Origin: Altererythrobacter sp.
Lineage (GTDB): Bacteria; Pseudomonadota; Alphaproteobacteria; Sphingomonadales; Sphingomonadaceae
Assembly (NCBI GenBank): GCA_017308255.1
Contig: JAFKFN010000003.1
Coordinates: 186,001-250,000 of the forward strand
Length of the DNA: 64,000 nt
Reading direction: 5' to 3'
The notes under the pieces: model-generated
The model's database searches: none
What the model was told of the DNA's origin: nothing
Seen by the model: only the letters and a program-made list of their open reading frames with translations
Made by a program: the position numbers and the translations under genes
Part shown: one piece after another, positions 17,470 to 27,114 of the stretch
Layout of the letters: each line of letters begins with the position of its first letter
Numbering within the stretch: the first letter of the stretch is position 1

Positions 17470-18401
17470 ACGCGGTGTTCTCGATCGGGTCCATGGCGAT
17501 CCGCCGCAACGCGCCGCGCTTCGGCGCGATCGACCGGCTGGCGCCCCATTCGCGGCTGGCGGGGCCGATGCCGTGGGTCATCGCCATCATGATCGCCCTG
17601 ACGGTGATCGCGGCGGGCGCCGGGCTGGCGCTGCGCAACCTGGGGACGAATGCCGGCGCGGAGATCGCTGGCGGACTGACCGTTCAGATCCTGGAAGGCG
17701 CCCCGGCCGCGCGGGAACGCCAGGCCCAGGCCGCCGTGGCGCACCTGCGGACCCGCCAGGACGTGGCCGAAGTGATCCGGGTGCCGGAGAAGGACCTGGA
17801 GGCCTTGCTCGAACCCTGGCTCGGCCGGCAGATGCTGACCGGGGACGCGGCGATCCCGGTGCCCGCGCTGATCGACGTACGGCTGCAAGGCCCGGTGACA
17901 GAGCGGCGGCTGGAGGAACTGCGGGCCTCGCTCAAGGCGCTCGTCCCTTCCGCGCGGATCGATGCCCAGGCCGGCTGGCTCGGCCCGGTGTTCGATGCGC
18001 TGGCCTCGCTACAATGGCTCGCGCTCGGCCTTGTCGCCCTGCTCGCCGCGGCCAGCGCGGCGGCGGTGTGGCTGGCCGCGCGCAGTGCGCTGGGGGGCAA
18101 TCGCGAGACGATCGAGATCATCCATCTGCTTGGCGCGACCGATCGGCAGATCGCGCGCCTGTTCGAACGGTCGATCGCCTTCGACGCGGCGATCGGCGGG
18201 CTGGCCGGGCTGCTGCTGGGCGCGGGCGCGCTGTGGCTGCTGGGCAGCCAGTTCGCCCGGCTCGGCTCGGGCATGGTGACGGGCGGCGCGCTGGGGCCGG
18301 CCGACTGGGCGCTGCTCGTGGCGATCCCGGTCGCCGGGGTGGTGCTGGCGACGCTCACTGCCCGCCTCACCGTGGTCGGCGCGCTGAGGCGGATGCTGTG
18401 A
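17466..18401 (+). CDS. ftsX: Cell-division permease FtsX
   Basis: The 311-residue protein has the FtsX layout. There is a cytoplasmic N-terminus, a first membrane helix near 38-58 (VIAIMIALTVIAAGA), a periplasmic domain to about 175, and three further helices with the FtsX segment ETIEIIHLLGATDRQIARLF between helices 2 and 3. It transmits ATP-driven changes in FtsE to the periplasm. ATG 17466 overlaps the ftsE stop, and the stop overlaps the next GTG start as GTGA. Confidence 0.9.
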   Translation: MNAVFSIGSMAIRRNAPRFGAIDRLAPHSRLAGPMPWVIAIMIALTVIAAGAGLALRNLGTNAGAEIAGGLTVQILEGAPAARERQAQAAVAHLRTRQDVAEVIRVPEKDLEALLEPWLGRQMLTGDAAIPVPALIDVRLQGPVTERRLEELRASLKALVPSARIDAQAGWLGPVFDALASLQWLALGLVALLAAASAAAVWLAARSALGGNRETIEIIHLLGATDRQIARLFERSIAFDAAIGGLAGLLLGAGALWLLGSQFARLGSGMVTGGALGPADWALLVAIPVAGVVLATLTARLTVVGALRRML

Positions 18402-18928
18402 TCGGGCGGATCGCCTCGCTGCTGGCCATCGTGTGGGCGCTCGGCTTCCTGTGGTTTGCCGTGTCGCTGCCCCAGCCTGCCGGCAACGAGAAGACCGACG
18501 CGATCGTGGTGCCGACGGGCAGCGGCGGGCGTATTCCGCGCGGCTTGGCCATGCTGCGCGAAGGCGCCGCACCGCGCATGCTGGTGACGGGCGTGTTCCA
18601 ATCGGTCACCCCGCGCGAATTCGCCGCCGAATACAAGATCGCGCCGGACCTGATGACATGCTGCGTGACGCTGGGCTTCGCCGCGCTCGACACGCGCGGC
18701 AATGCCCGTGAGACAGCCGGGTGGGTGGAGGCGAACAAGGTCCATTCGCTGCGGCTGGTCACGTCGGACTGGCACATGCGCCGGGCCGCGCGCGAGTTGG
18801 CGGACCGCCTGCCGCCGGGCACGGTGGTGGTGCGCGATGCCGTGCCGTCCCAGCCATCGCTGTGGATCCTGTTCCTCGAATACCACAAGCTGCTGGCCAC
18901 CTGGGCCGGCCGGCTGTGGCCGGCGTGA
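18398..18928 (+). CDS. YdcF/ElyC-family (DUF218) protein
   Basis: The 176-residue protein has one N-terminal membrane helix and then a DUF218 domain. Visible family features are the strand TDAIVVPTGSGGRIPRGLAML, the asparagine-bearing segment DTRGNARETA, and LVTSDWHMRRAARELAD. Relatives (SanA, ElyC, YdcF) are linked to envelope integrity and lipid-linked precursor handling. GTG 18398 overlaps the ftsX stop, and plsC begins 8 nt downstream. Its location among division and phospholipid genes supports an envelope role; the biochemical activity is not known. Confidence 0.85.
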   Translation: MIGRIASLLAIVWALGFLWFAVSLPQPAGNEKTDAIVVPTGSGGRIPRGLAMLREGAAPRMLVTGVFQSVTPREFAAEYKIAPDLMTCCVTLGFAALDTRGNARETAGWVEANKVHSLRLVTSDWHMRRAARELADRLPPGTVVVRDAVPSQPSLWILFLEYHKLLATWAGRLWPA

Positions 18929-18936
18929 GGCGCGCC

Positions 18937-19638
18937 ATGGCCGCGGTGCGCAGCGTGCTGTTCTATGCCGCGTTCTACGGTGGCAGCGTGCTGTTCGTGC
19001 TGGCGGCGGTGCTGGTGGCAATGGTGGCGCCCGCCCGCATCCGCCCGGTCCCCGACGCCTGGGCGCGCTTCCACCGGGCCTGCGTCACCCACCTGCTCGG
19101 CATCGACGTGCGCGAAGTGGGGAGAAAGGCCTTCGACAGCCCGGTGCTCTACGCGATCAAGCACGAAAGCTTCTTCGAAGCGATCGAGCTGCCGGTGATC
19201 CTCGATCATCCGGTCGGGTTCGGGAAAGTGGAACTGTTCCGCATTCCCGGCTGGGGCCGCGCGGCGCGGGCTTATGGCACGATCCCGGTGGCGCGGACCC
19301 AGGGGGCGAAGGCCCTGCGCAACATGGTCTCCGAAGCGCGCGCCTATGCCGCGACAGGCCGGCCGCTGGCGATCTTCCCCGAAGGCACCCGCGTGCCCCA
19401 TGGCGAGCGTCCGCCGCTGCAGGCGGGCTTCGCCGGGCTTTACAAGATGCTCGGCCTGCCGGTGGTGCCGGTGGCGGTGAACAGCGGGCCGCTTTACCAG
19501 CCGCTATGGAAACGGCGCGGCACGATCGTGCTGCAATTCGGCGAGCTCATCGAACCCGGCCTGCCGCGCGAGGAAATCGAGGCGCGGGTCCATGCGGCGA
19601 TCAACGCCCTGAATAGGCCCTCCCCCGGCCCGCGCTGA
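18937..19638 (+). CDS. plsC: 1-acyl-sn-glycerol-3-phosphate acyltransferase
   Basis: The 233-residue membrane-bound PlsC-type enzyme acylates lysophosphatidate in phospholipid synthesis. An N-terminal helix (YAAFYGGSVLFVLAAVL) is followed by block I KHESFFE, which has the H(X4)E form and not the classical H(X4)D, then the block III motif FPEGTRVP and block IV VVPVAVNSG. The H(X4)E variant is, to my knowledge, common in alphaproteobacterial members. It is the last gene of the ftsE operon. Confidence 0.88.
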   Translation: MAAVRSVLFYAAFYGGSVLFVLAAVLVAMVAPARIRPVPDAWARFHRACVTHLLGIDVREVGRKAFDSPVLYAIKHESFFEAIELPVILDHPVGFGKVELFRIPGWGRAARAYGTIPVARTQGAKALRNMVSEARAYAATGRPLAIFPEGTRVPHGERPPLQAGFAGLYKMLGLPVVPVAVNSGPLYQPLWKRRGTIVLQFGELIEPGLPREEIEARVHAAINALNRPSPGPR

Positions 19639-19677
19639 GACGCGGTCCGGCTCCGACAGGCGAGATTATTTCACGGT

Positions 19678-19695
19678 GTCCATCGTTTGATGGAC
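19678..19695. repeat. Short perfect inverted repeat downstream of plsC
   Basis: GTCCATC and GATGGAC form a 7-bp palindrome with a GTTT loop in the 149-nt gap between plsC and the next plus-strand gene. It could be a regulator site for the downstream membrane protein or a weak transcript-end hairpin. There is no T-run, so a terminator is not well supported. Confidence 0.3.
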
Positions 19696-19787
19696 GCGGC
19701 CCGGCGCCGGCCGCGCCTAGACGCTGGTGAAACGGCGCGGGCGCGCGTGGGGCACGCCGCCTCGTTCCGCAAAATGGGGACGGGGAG

Positions 19788-20648
19788 ATGAATGGAGAGG
19801 CCACGGCGCCCGCTGCCGAAAGAGCGGGACGGCTCGATAAAAAGGCAAGCGCGCTTGTTTCGCCGCCTTGGCCGGTCGGCCGCGCGGCGGTGCGGGACAA
19901 GACGATCGCGCAGCTGATCGACCGATGGATTTACGTATTCATGGCGGCGCTGTTCGTGGCGACGGCGCTGGTAGGCTTCGTCCCTGATTCCATAAAACAG
20001 GTGGCGGCCGTCAATGCGGGAGAGCGGCCGGCTTTCCCCGTCATCCTGCATGTCCATGCCGTGCTGATGGGCGCATGGCTGTTGCTGCTGCTGGTCCAGA
20101 CCGGCCTCGCGGCTACGGGGCGGCAGGCGCTGCACATGAAGCTCGGGCTCACCGCCTTCGCCTTGCTGCCGGCGATCGTGGCTGCCAGCTATCTGCTGGT
20201 CTCGGCGTCCTTTGCGAGCCTCTGGTCGGCGCCCGTCGACCTGCGCGAGACGAAGATCTTCGCCAGCAACGTCCTTCTCAGCCAGATACGCATCGGCCTG
20301 CTGTTTCCGCTGCTGGTCGGCTGGGCCCTGCTGGCGCGCAGGAGGGATTCCGGCCTCCACAAGCGGTTGATGATCCTGGCAACCGTCCTGCCCTTGTCAG
20401 CGGGGATCGATCGGATCGGCTGGCTCCCCACCGCCCGGCCGGAGAGCCCGCTGGCGGATCATGTCTGGATCGTCCTCTGGATATTGCCGATGCTGGCCTG
20501 GGATATCTGGAGAAGCGGACGGATACCGCGCGCCTATGTCATCTGGGCGGCGGCCAACCTGCCGTTCATCATCGCCACGCATCTTTTGTGGAACACGCCC
20601 TGGTGGCTGGCGACGGCGCCCCGGCTGATGGGCGTCGCGGGCGGATAG
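19788..20648 (+). CDS. Multi-pass membrane protein of unknown function
   Basis: The 286-residue protein has a hydrophilic N-terminus of about 45 residues and then about seven hydrophobic helices. Recurrent charged or His positions near helix ends are seen in FPVILHVHAVLMGAWLLLL, RQALHMKLGLTAFAL and DSGLHKRLMILATVLPL. These paired histidines recall small haem-binding or DUF2306-like membrane proteins, but I cannot assign a family with confidence. ATG 19788 follows GGGGAG. It stands alone, convergent with tyrA. Confidence 0.7.
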   Translation: MNGEATAPAAERAGRLDKKASALVSPPWPVGRAAVRDKTIAQLIDRWIYVFMAALFVATALVGFVPDSIKQVAAVNAGERPAFPVILHVHAVLMGAWLLLLLVQTGLAATGRQALHMKLGLTAFALLPAIVAASYLLVSASFASLWSAPVDLRETKIFASNVLLSQIRIGLLFPLLVGWALLARRRDSGLHKRLMILATVLPLSAGIDRIGWLPTARPESPLADHVWIVLWILPMLAWDIWRSGRIPRAYVIWAAANLPFIIATHLLWNTPWWLATAPRLMGVAGG

Positions 20649-20722
20649 CGGCCGACGGACGGACTTATCCGGGACGCAGGAAAGGGCGGCGAGGCAGGCC
20701 GCAGCCTCTCGGCCACTCCCGC

Positions 20723-21637
20723 CTAGCCATCACCGTTATGCTTGCGGCCGAAATCGGCCCGCGCGTCGTCTTGGCCAATCGCCACGATGGAGCGGCGGAT
20801 CTCGCGGGTTCGGGTGAACAGGTCGAACAGCGTCTGCCCGTCGCTGGCGCGGATCGCTTCGCGCATCATCGCGAAGTCGGTGAGGAAGCGGTCGAGCATC
20901 TCCAGCACCGCCTCACGGTTGTTGAGGAACACGTCGCGCCACATCGTCGGGTCGCTCGCCGCGATGCGGGTGAAATCGCGGAAGCCGCCGGCGGAATACT
21001 TGATGACCTCGCTGCGCGTCACTTCTTCCAGGTCGGACGCGGTGCCCACGATCGTATAGGCGATGAGGTGCGGGATATGGCTGGTCACCGCCAGCACCCG
21101 GTCATGATGTTCCGGCCCCATGGTATCGACCATCGCGCCGAGCGCGCGCCAGAATTCGACCAGCGCGGCCACCTTGGCCGGATCGGCGCCTTCGGGCGGG
21201 GTCACGATGCACCAGCGGTGGTAGAACAGCGTGGCGAAGCCGGCGTCGGGCCCGCTATTTTCGGTGCCGGCCACCGGATGCGCCGGGATCACCGCGCGGC
21301 CCGGCAATGCTTCGGCCAGCATGCGGCCGGTCGCCTGCTTCGACGAGCCCACGTCGCTGACCAGCGCATCGGGCGAAAGACCGGGGACGAGCGCACGGGC
21401 CGCCTCCCCCATCGCGCCCACCGGAACGCACAGGATCACCAGGTCCGCCCCGGCGACCGCTTCGATGGAGCTTTCGCAGATCCTGTCGGCAAGGCCGCGT
21501 TCGGCGGCGCGGCGGCGCACGTCGGGATCGTTGTCGTAGCCGGTGGTCGTCACGCCGGGCAGGTGTTCACGCACCGCCAGGCCGATCGACCCGCCGATGA
21601 GGCCGAGGCCGATGATCGCGACATGGCGAAAGCTCAT
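20723..21637 (-). CDS. tyrA: Prephenate/arogenate dehydrogenase
   Basis: The 304-residue TyrA-family enzyme catalyses oxidative decarboxylation of prephenate or arogenate in tyrosine synthesis. The nucleotide-binding motif [10 protein letters not shown] begins at residue 10. Substrate-pocket segments include [19 protein letters not shown] and [10 protein letters not shown], which contain the conserved catalytic and binding histidines. There is no fused chorismate mutase or ACT domain. ATG overlaps the hisC stop, so the two genes are translationally coupled, a frequent alphaproteobacterial pairing that serves aromatic amino acid synthesis. Confidence 0.92.
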   Translation of the reverse strand: MSFRHVAIIGLGLIGGSIGLAVREHLPGVTTTGYDNDPDVRRRAAERGLADRICESSIEAVAGADLVILCVPVGAMGEAARALVPGLSPDALVSDVGSSKQATGRMLAEALPGRAVIPAHPVAGTENSGPDAGFATLFYHRWCIVTPPEGADPAKVAALVEFWRALGAMVDTMGPEHHDRVLAVTSHIPHLIAYTIVGTASDLEEVTRSEVIKYSAGGFRDFTRIAASDPTMWRDVFLNNREAVLEMLDRFLTDFAMMREAIRASDGQTLFDLFTRTREIRRSIVAIGQDDARADFGRKHNGDG

Positions 21638-22761
21638 CGCGCGCCCTCCGCCAAGGCACGCAGGGCATCGGCGACATCGTCCATGTGCTCGCGTGTGCCG
21701 ATGGTGATGCGCAGGCCGTGCGGCAGGTCCTGCCCCGGCAGCCAGCGGGTGATGTACCCTCGCTCGGCCAGGCCCTTGTAGGCGGCCTCCGCGCTCAGCT
21801 TACCTTCGAACAGCACCAGCACGAAGTTCGCCTCGCTCGGCACGGCGCGCAGGCCGTGATTGCCCAGGGCCTCGATCGCCGCCACGAAGCGCGCCCGTTC
21901 AGCGGCATTGTGCCGACGCGACATGGCGACGAAAGCCTGATCCTCCACCGCCGCCAGAGTGGTCGCCTGCGCGACGTTGCCGACATTGAACGGTCCGCGA
22001 ATGCGGTTGAGCGCCGCGATCAGCGCCGGCGCGCCGGTGCCCCAGCCGACTCGCTCCCCCGCGAGGCCATAGGCTTTGGAGAAGGTCCGCGTGACGAGGA
22101 CGTTGGTATGTTCCGCGGCCAGGTCCAGCCCCCCATCGTCATCTTCGGGCATGACATATTCGGCATAGGCCTGGTCGAGCGCCAGCAGCACGTATGCGGG
22201 CAAGCCGGCGTGCAGCCGGGCGAGCTCGGCGCGAGTCATGAACCGGCCGGTGGGATTGTTGGGATTGGCGATGAACACCACGCGGGTCCGCGCGTTCACC
22301 AGTGCGAGCAGCGCTTCCACGTCGGTGCCGTAATCGGCATCGGGCGCGACCACCGGCGTCGCCCCGCAGCGGCGCGCGGCGATTTCATAGAGCGAGAAGC
22401 CGTAGCGGACATAGAGCACCTCGTCCCCCGGCCCGGCGAAGGCGCTGGCGGCCAGGGTCAGCAATTCGCCCGAGCCCGTGCCGCAGACGATCCGCGCCGG
22501 ATCGATGCCGTGCAGCTTGCCCAGCGCGGCGCGCAGATCGGTGCTGTCTGGATCGGGGTAGAGCGAGGGCACCACGGCCTGCCCGCGCGCCGCCAATGCC
22601 CCGGGGCTGGTGCCCAGCGGGTTCTCATTGGCCGAAAGCTTGACCAGCGGGCGCCCGTCCTCACCGGCCGATTTGCCGGGCACATAGGCATGGATCGCCG
22701 CGATCCAGGGTTTCATCTCGGGCTGGGGGTTGGAAGGGCTCTCCGTCACCGGCGGGCGCAT
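21634..22761 (-). CDS. hisC: Histidinol-phosphate / aromatic aminotransferase
   Basis: This fold-type I PLP aminotransferase has about 375 residues. Key segments are [10 protein letters not shown] at the N-terminus, [10 protein letters not shown], the DQAYAEY acid and the Schiff-base lysine in [16 protein letters not shown]. HisC acts in histidine synthesis and often also transaminates prephenate or aromatic keto acids, which fits its coupling to tyrA. The start is uncertain. ATG 22761 is used here; an internal ATG at 22716 ([14 protein letters not shown]) would also keep the whole fold and give 360 residues. It is divergent from metX. Confidence 0.9.
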   Translation of the reverse strand: MRPPVTESPSNPQPEMKPWIAAIHAYVPGKSAGEDGRPLVKLSANENPLGTSPGALAARGQAVVPSLYPDPDSTDLRAALGKLHGIDPARIVCGTGSGELLTLAASAFAGPGDEVLYVRYGFSLYEIAARRCGATPVVAPDADYGTDVEALLALVNARTRVVFIANPNNPTGRFMTRAELARLHAGLPAYVLLALDQAYAEYVMPEDDDGGLDLAAEHTNVLVTRTFSKAYGLAGERVGWGTGAPALIAALNRIRGPFNVGNVAQATTLAAVEDQAFVAMSRRHNAAERARFVAAIEALGNHGLRAVPSEANFVLVLFEGKLSAEAAYKGLAERGYITRWLPGQDLPHGLRITIGTREHMDDVADALRALAEGAR

Positions 22762-22818
22762 AGCGGGACTTGGCGTGGATTGACAGTACCGTTGGCGCGC
22801 CCCAAGTGCCGGCATCCG

Positions 22819-23922
22819 ATGGCCACTGTGCTCGCCTCCGCCAGCAGCAGCCTGCAACTGCCCAAGCCGCTCAAGCTCGATAGCGGGCAGGTGCTCGACC
22901 GCGTGACGCTCGCCTATGAAACTTATGGCGAGCTGGCGGCGGACAAATCGAACGTGATCCTGATCTTCCACGCGCTGACGATGGATCAATACGTGGCCAG
23001 CCCCCATCCGATCACCGGCAAGCCGGGCTGGTGGGCCAACTCGGTCGGGCCGGGCAAGGTGGTGGACACGAATCGCTTCCATGTCATCTGCGCCAATGTG
23101 ATCGGCAGCTGCATGGGTTCCACCGGGCCGGCGAGCGAAGCGGCGGACGGGCGGCCTTACGGCATGCGCTTTCCGGTCATCACCATACGCGACATGGTCC
23201 GCGCCCAGGTGGCGCTGCTCGATGCGCTGGGGATCGGGCGGCTTCATGCGGTAGTCGGCGGTTCAATGGGCGGGATGCAGGCGTTGAGCTTCGCGGCCAA
23301 TTTCCCCGAACGGGCGGAACGCGTGCTGGCGATCGCCACCACCGCGCGCCATTCGGCACAGAACATCGCCTTCCACGAAGTCGGCCGCCAGGCGATCATG
23401 GCCGATCCCAACTGGCAGGGCGGCGGCTATTACGATTCCGGCAAGACGCCGGACAAGGGCCTGGCCGTGGCGCGCATGGCGGCGCACATCACCTATCTGT
23501 CCGAAGCGGGGCTGACGGAGAAGTTCGGCCGCCGGCTGCAGAACCGCGACGCCAAGAGCTTCGGGTTCGATGCCGATTTCCAGGTCGAAAGCTATCTCAG
23601 GCACCAGGGGCTGAGCTTCACAGACCGGTTCGATGCCAACAGCTATCTCTACATCACCCGGGCGATGGATTATTTCGACCTGGCGGAAGAGCACGGCGGC
23701 CGTCTGGCCGATGCCTTCGCCGGCAGCAGCGCGCGCTTCTGCGTGGTGAGCTTCGATACCGACTGGCTCTATCCCACCTCCGCCTCGCGTGTGATCGTGC
23801 AGGCGCTGAACGCCGCCGCCGCGCCGGTCAGCTTCGTCGAACTGTCGGCCCCCTTCGGGCATGACAGCTTCCTGCTCGACGTTCCGGCGCTGGACCGGGT
23901 GGTGAAGGGCTTCCTCGAATGA
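22819..23922 (+). CDS. metX: Homoserine O-acetyltransferase
   Basis: The 367-residue alpha/beta hydrolase-fold acyltransferase activates homoserine for methionine synthesis. It has the nucleophile motif [10 protein letters not shown], the entry motif [10 protein letters not shown], the conserved GSCMGSTGP segment and the catalytic histidine in PFGHDSFLL. The start ATG 22819 precedes [10 protein letters not shown]; the frame is open much further upstream, but only across hisC. Some relatives prefer succinyl-CoA, which residue reading alone does not settle. Its stop overlaps the GNAT gene as ATGA. Confidence 0.92.
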   Translation: MATVLASASSSLQLPKPLKLDSGQVLDRVTLAYETYGELAADKSNVILIFHALTMDQYVASPHPITGKPGWWANSVGPGKVVDTNRFHVICANVIGSCMGSTGPASEAADGRPYGMRFPVITIRDMVRAQVALLDALGIGRLHAVVGGSMGGMQALSFAANFPERAERVLAIATTARHSAQNIAFHEVGRQAIMADPNWQGGGYYDSGKTPDKGLAVARMAAHITYLSEAGLTEKFGRRLQNRDAKSFGFDADFQVESYLRHQGLSFTDRFDANSYLYITRAMDYFDLAEEHGGRLADAFAGSSARFCVVSFDTDWLYPTSASRVIVQALNAAAAPVSFVELSAPFGHDSFLLDVPALDRVVKGFLE

Positions 23923-24350
23923 AGGCGCCGCCGGCCGGTTACGAGTTGACGAGCGAGCCGGAGCGGATCGACGTGCAGGCGGCGCACGCCTATCTTGCGC
24001 GCAGCTATTGGTCGCCCGGCATTCCCCTGGCCATCGTGGCCAAAGCGCTGGCCAACAGCATATGCGTCGCGGCGTTCAAGGACGGGGAGCAGGTGGGGCT
24101 TGCCCGCCTGGTGACCGACCGGGCGACATTCGCCTATCTCGCCGATGTCTATGTTCTCGAGGCGCATCGCGGGCAGGGATTGGGGCGGGCCATGGTCGCC
24201 CGGTTGCAGGCGCACCCGGAGCTGCAGGGCCTGCGCCGCTGGATGCTGATGACGGCCGATGCGCACGGGGTTTACGAAGCGCTCGGCTGGGCTCCGCTGG
24301 CGCATCCGGAGCGCGCGATGGAACGGAACTTCCCGGACATCTACGCATGA
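23919..24350 (+). CDS. GNAT-family N-acetyltransferase
   Basis: This 143-residue acetyltransferase has the GNAT core strand [23 protein letters not shown], containing the acetyl-CoA pyrophosphate loop (R/Q-x-x-G-x-G/A form), and the C-terminal [15 protein letters not shown]. It overlaps metX at its start and metW at its end, both by ATGA, so it is locked between the two methionine genes. The substrate is unknown. Placement suggests either an amino acid-related acetylation or simple hitch-hiking. Confidence 0.85.
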   Translation: MKAPPAGYELTSEPERIDVQAAHAYLARSYWSPGIPLAIVAKALANSICVAAFKDGEQVGLARLVTDRATFAYLADVYVLEAHRGQGLGRAMVARLQAHPELQGLRRWMLMTADAHGVYEALGWAPLAHPERAMERNFPDIYA

Positions 24351-24952
24351 GCGCCAGACACGCCCTGCGCCCCGATCTGGCGGTGATCGCGCGCCACATG
24401 CCTGAAGGGGCGCGCGTGCTCGATGTCGGCTGCGGGGACGGTGAACTGATGGCGGTCCTGCGCGCCGACAAGGGCATCGACGTGCGCGGGCTGGAGATCG
24501 ACCCGGAGGCGGTCGAGAAATGCGTCGCGCGCGGGCTTTCGGCGGTGCAGGGCGATGCCAATCACGCCCTGGCGGACTATCCCGACGGCGCGTTCGACTA
24601 CGTGATCCTCAGCCAGACGCTGCAAACGGCCGAACGGCCGGACCTGATGCTGGACGAGCTGCTGCGCATCGGCCGCAAGGCCTTCGTCAGCTTTCCCAAC
24701 TTCGCCCACTGGAAGATGCGCCTGGCCTTGCTGTGGAACGGGCGGATGCCGGTGACACGGCACTTGCCGGTCAGCTGGTACGAAACGCAGAACATCCACC
24801 ATGTGACGGTGACCGACTTCCGCGCGTTGCTGACGGCCAAGGGCGTGCAGATCGAACGGAGCTGGTTCTTCAGCGGCGAAACCGAACTGGGGACGGCGGG
24901 CGCGAACTGGCGCGCCGAATACGCGGTCTATCTGCTGAGCCGCCCGCACTGA
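24347..24952 (+). CDS. metW: Methionine biosynthesis protein MetW
   Basis: The 201-residue methyltransferase-fold protein is MetW. It has the SAM-site-like LDVGCGDGEL motif near the N-terminus, then ILSQTLQTAERPD and the characteristic FPNFAHWKMR. MetW is commonly encoded beside metX and is needed for full homoserine acetyltransferase function in several proteobacteria. ATG 24347 overlaps the GNAT stop. Confidence 0.9.
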   Translation: MSARHALRPDLAVIARHMPEGARVLDVGCGDGELMAVLRADKGIDVRGLEIDPEAVEKCVARGLSAVQGDANHALADYPDGAFDYVILSQTLQTAERPDLMLDELLRIGRKAFVSFPNFAHWKMRLALLWNGRMPVTRHLPVSWYETQNIHHVTVTDFRALLTAKGVQIERSWFFSGETELGTAGANWRAEYAVYLLSRPH

Positions 24953-25092
24953 GCGGCGCGCGGATCGAGCAGTGCGGGCCGCCCTGCTGCGACGATTCGC
25001 TACATTTCGCGACCTTGCCAACCCGGCCTTGCCGGCTAGCAAGGCTGGATAGAGGGCCGAATCACGGGCCGGGGGTCTTAAGGAGAGATGCG

Positions 25093-26184
25093 ATGAAATC
25101 GAAAGCGGTGCTGGCGTTCCTGATCGCCGGCAGCATGGCCGCGTCGGCGGCGGCACAACAGTCGCAGCGGCCCGGCTCCGGCGCCGGGCAACCGCCCCGC
25201 CCCGGCGCGCCCGCGCCGGCACGTTCGCCGCTGCCCCCGCCGGAGCCGATCGAGCACATCACCGGCAACGTCTACAAGATCTTCGGCGGCGGCGGGAACA
25301 CGCTGGTCGTGGTGCAGAAGGCGGGCGTGGTCCTGGTCGACACCAAGATGCCGGGCAATGGCCAGGCCATCCTGGATGAAGTGAAGAAGATCACCGACAA
25401 ACCGATCACCACGATCATCTGCACGCACAGCCATCCCGACCATACCGGGAGCACCGATTTCATCCGCGAACGCTATCCCAACGTGCGGATCATCATGAGC
25501 GAAGGCACCAAGGCGGAACTTTCCGCCGGCCCGCAGGCCAACCCCGCGCTGCTGCCGACGGAAACCTACAAGGATCGGCTGACGATCGGCCAGGGTGACG
25601 AACAGATCGAGCTTTTCCACACCGGAACCGGCCACACCGGCGGCGACACCTTCGTCCTGGTGCCGGCGGCCAAGCTGCTGTTCATGGGCGATGTCATGGC
25701 GTGGAACATGGCGCCGTTCCTTCCCAGCGGCGGCGCCGCCGCGATCACCGAGGAGACGGAGAAGCTGGTCGCCGCGGTGAAGGATCGCGGCATCGAGATC
25801 GTCGTGGAAGGGCATGGCCATGTGAACAACTGGGCCGGGCTGGAGCGGCTGGCCCGCTTCAACCGCGCCCTGCTCACCGCCGCACGGGCGGCTTACGACC
25901 GGGGCGATCCGCCGGGCGTGGCCGTGGCCGAACTGCAGAAGAACCCCGATTTCGCGCCGCTGCTGGACACCCACATCAAGAAGGGCCTCGAATACGGCAA
26001 CACACCGCTGGCCCGCGCGCACATGAACGTGAACATCGCCTATGCGGAATTCGCCGGCGAGAACGTCGGGTTCGGCGTCGCCAACGGCGGCCCCCTCCCC
26101 GCCACCGACAAGCACAAGGGCTCCGATCCCAAGGATACCGCACCGCCCACCCCGGAAATGCTCGCGGCGGCGGTGGCGAAGTAG
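25093..26184 (+). CDS. Secreted metallo-beta-lactamase-fold hydrolase
   Basis: The 363-residue protein has a signal peptide (AFLIAGSMAASAAAQQ, cleavage near 22) and a Pro-rich spacer, then an MBL domain. The metal-binding motif THSHPDHTG lies near residue 115. Later ligands are in HTGTGHTGGD, FMGDVM and EGHGH, giving a probable two-zinc site in the periplasm. ATG 25093 is preceded by AAGGAGAG. The substrate is not predictable; the family includes lactamases, lactonases, sulfatases and persulfide enzymes. It is followed by a convergent cytochrome c gene. Confidence 0.85.
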   Translation: MKSKAVLAFLIAGSMAASAAAQQSQRPGSGAGQPPRPGAPAPARSPLPPPEPIEHITGNVYKIFGGGGNTLVVVQKAGVVLVDTKMPGNGQAILDEVKKITDKPITTIICTHSHPDHTGSTDFIRERYPNVRIIMSEGTKAELSAGPQANPALLPTETYKDRLTIGQGDEQIELFHTGTGHTGGDTFVLVPAAKLLFMGDVMAWNMAPFLPSGGAAAITEETEKLVAAVKDRGIEIVVEGHGHVNNWAGLERLARFNRALLTAARAAYDRGDPPGVAVAELQKNPDFAPLLDTHIKKGLEYGNTPLARAHMNVNIAYAEFAGENVGFGVANGGPLPATDKHKGSDPKDTAPPTPEMLAAAVAK

Positions 26185-26265
26185 CTCCGCAGGGGGCGGG
26201 GCCTGCTTCCGCAGGCTCTGCCCTCGTACCTCTCGTGCGCGTCGAGGGGTAGCAGGATCGCGTGC

Positions 26266-27114
26266 CTAGCTTGGCTGAAGCCTGGCCGCTTCTTCACGCA
26301 GATAAGCGTGGATGGCGTCGATTTCGTCGACCGTGAAGCCCTTGAACACCTTGATCGCGGCATCCTTCATGTCGGGAAGGGCGCGCCCGCCTGCTCCTTC
26401 GCCGGTCTGGAGCAGGTGGCGGAAAGCGGCGGGATCATGGGCGGCGGCGACCTGCGCGAGCGCGGGGGCCGTGGCCGGTCCGAATTCCCCCTGGTGGATG
26501 CGGTCATGATCGAGCGCATGACAGAAGCTGCATAGCGTCCCGACATAATAACCGCCGACATCGCCGGGCCGCGCGCGGGGCTGGTCACCTGCGGGATTGA
26601 CGGCACTGTTCAGCCCGCCCGTGGCAAGGGCGAAACGGAGGAGAGGTCCGAGACGCGTCGACACCGTCACATCGCCGGAAGCGGGCCGCAGCGTCCTGAT
26701 CCAGCCTAGGATGCGCGCCACATCTTCGTCCGCCAGTCGATTGAAGACATCCGACGGCATGATGTAGATCGGCTTTCCGCTCACCGACACGCCGTGGCGG
26801 ATGACACGGGCAAGCTCGGCATCGGTTGCGCGGGCCGCCACTCTCGCCAGAGCCGGCGCGACGATCCGTCCGATCATGGCGTCGTTCTGGATCACGCGGC
26901 CCTGCCCCCTGTCTCCATGGCAGGCCCGGCAGCCCTCGAATGTCGCTACACGCGCGCCCTCGGCGATCTGGGCGGGGTCATGTGCCGCCTCGATCGCCGG
27001 CAAGGGCATCGCGACGGTCCGCCGAACCCGCCATTCGCTCAGCGTGAAGGCCAGCAATACCGCCACCACCATCAGCGCGGCCCCGCCCGCCAATATGCGC
27101 CTGATCCAGATCAT
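26266..27114 (-). CDS. Di-haem cytochrome c, membrane anchored
   Basis: The 282-residue protein has an uncleaved-type N-terminal helix (ILAGGAALMVVAVLLAF) and two c-type haem sites, CRACH near residue 60 and CSFCH near residue 195. Each is followed by a methionine that could serve as axial ligand. The second domain ends in FKGFTVDEIDAIHAYLREEA, typical of small cytochrome c domains. It resembles electron-accepting subunits of periplasmic dehydrogenases. It is divergent from the exported-protein operon at 27541 and convergent with the MBL gene, so it may serve as their redox partner; that link is an inference. Confidence 0.85.
   Translation of the reverse strand: MIWIRRILAGGAALMVVAVLLAFTLSEWRVRRTVAMPLPAIEAAHDPAQIAEGARVATFEGCRACHGDRGQGRVIQNDAMIGRIVAPALARVAARATDAELARVIRHGVSVSGKPIYIMPSDVFNRLADEDVARILGWIRTLRPASGDVTVSTRLGPLLRFALATGGLNSAVNPAGDQPRARPGDVGGYYVGTLCSFCHALDHDRIHQGEFGPATAPALAQVAAAHDPAAFRHLLQTGEGAGGRALPDMKDAAIKVFKGFTVDEIDAIHAYLREEAARLQPS

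Noticed and set aside
22762..22818. SAM-II riboswitch or other leader upstream of metX
   Set aside because: Known alphaproteobacterial metX leaders of this type need about 70 nt or more, but only 57 nt separate hisC and metX; the ACTTGG...CCAAGT hairpin alone does not match a riboswitch.
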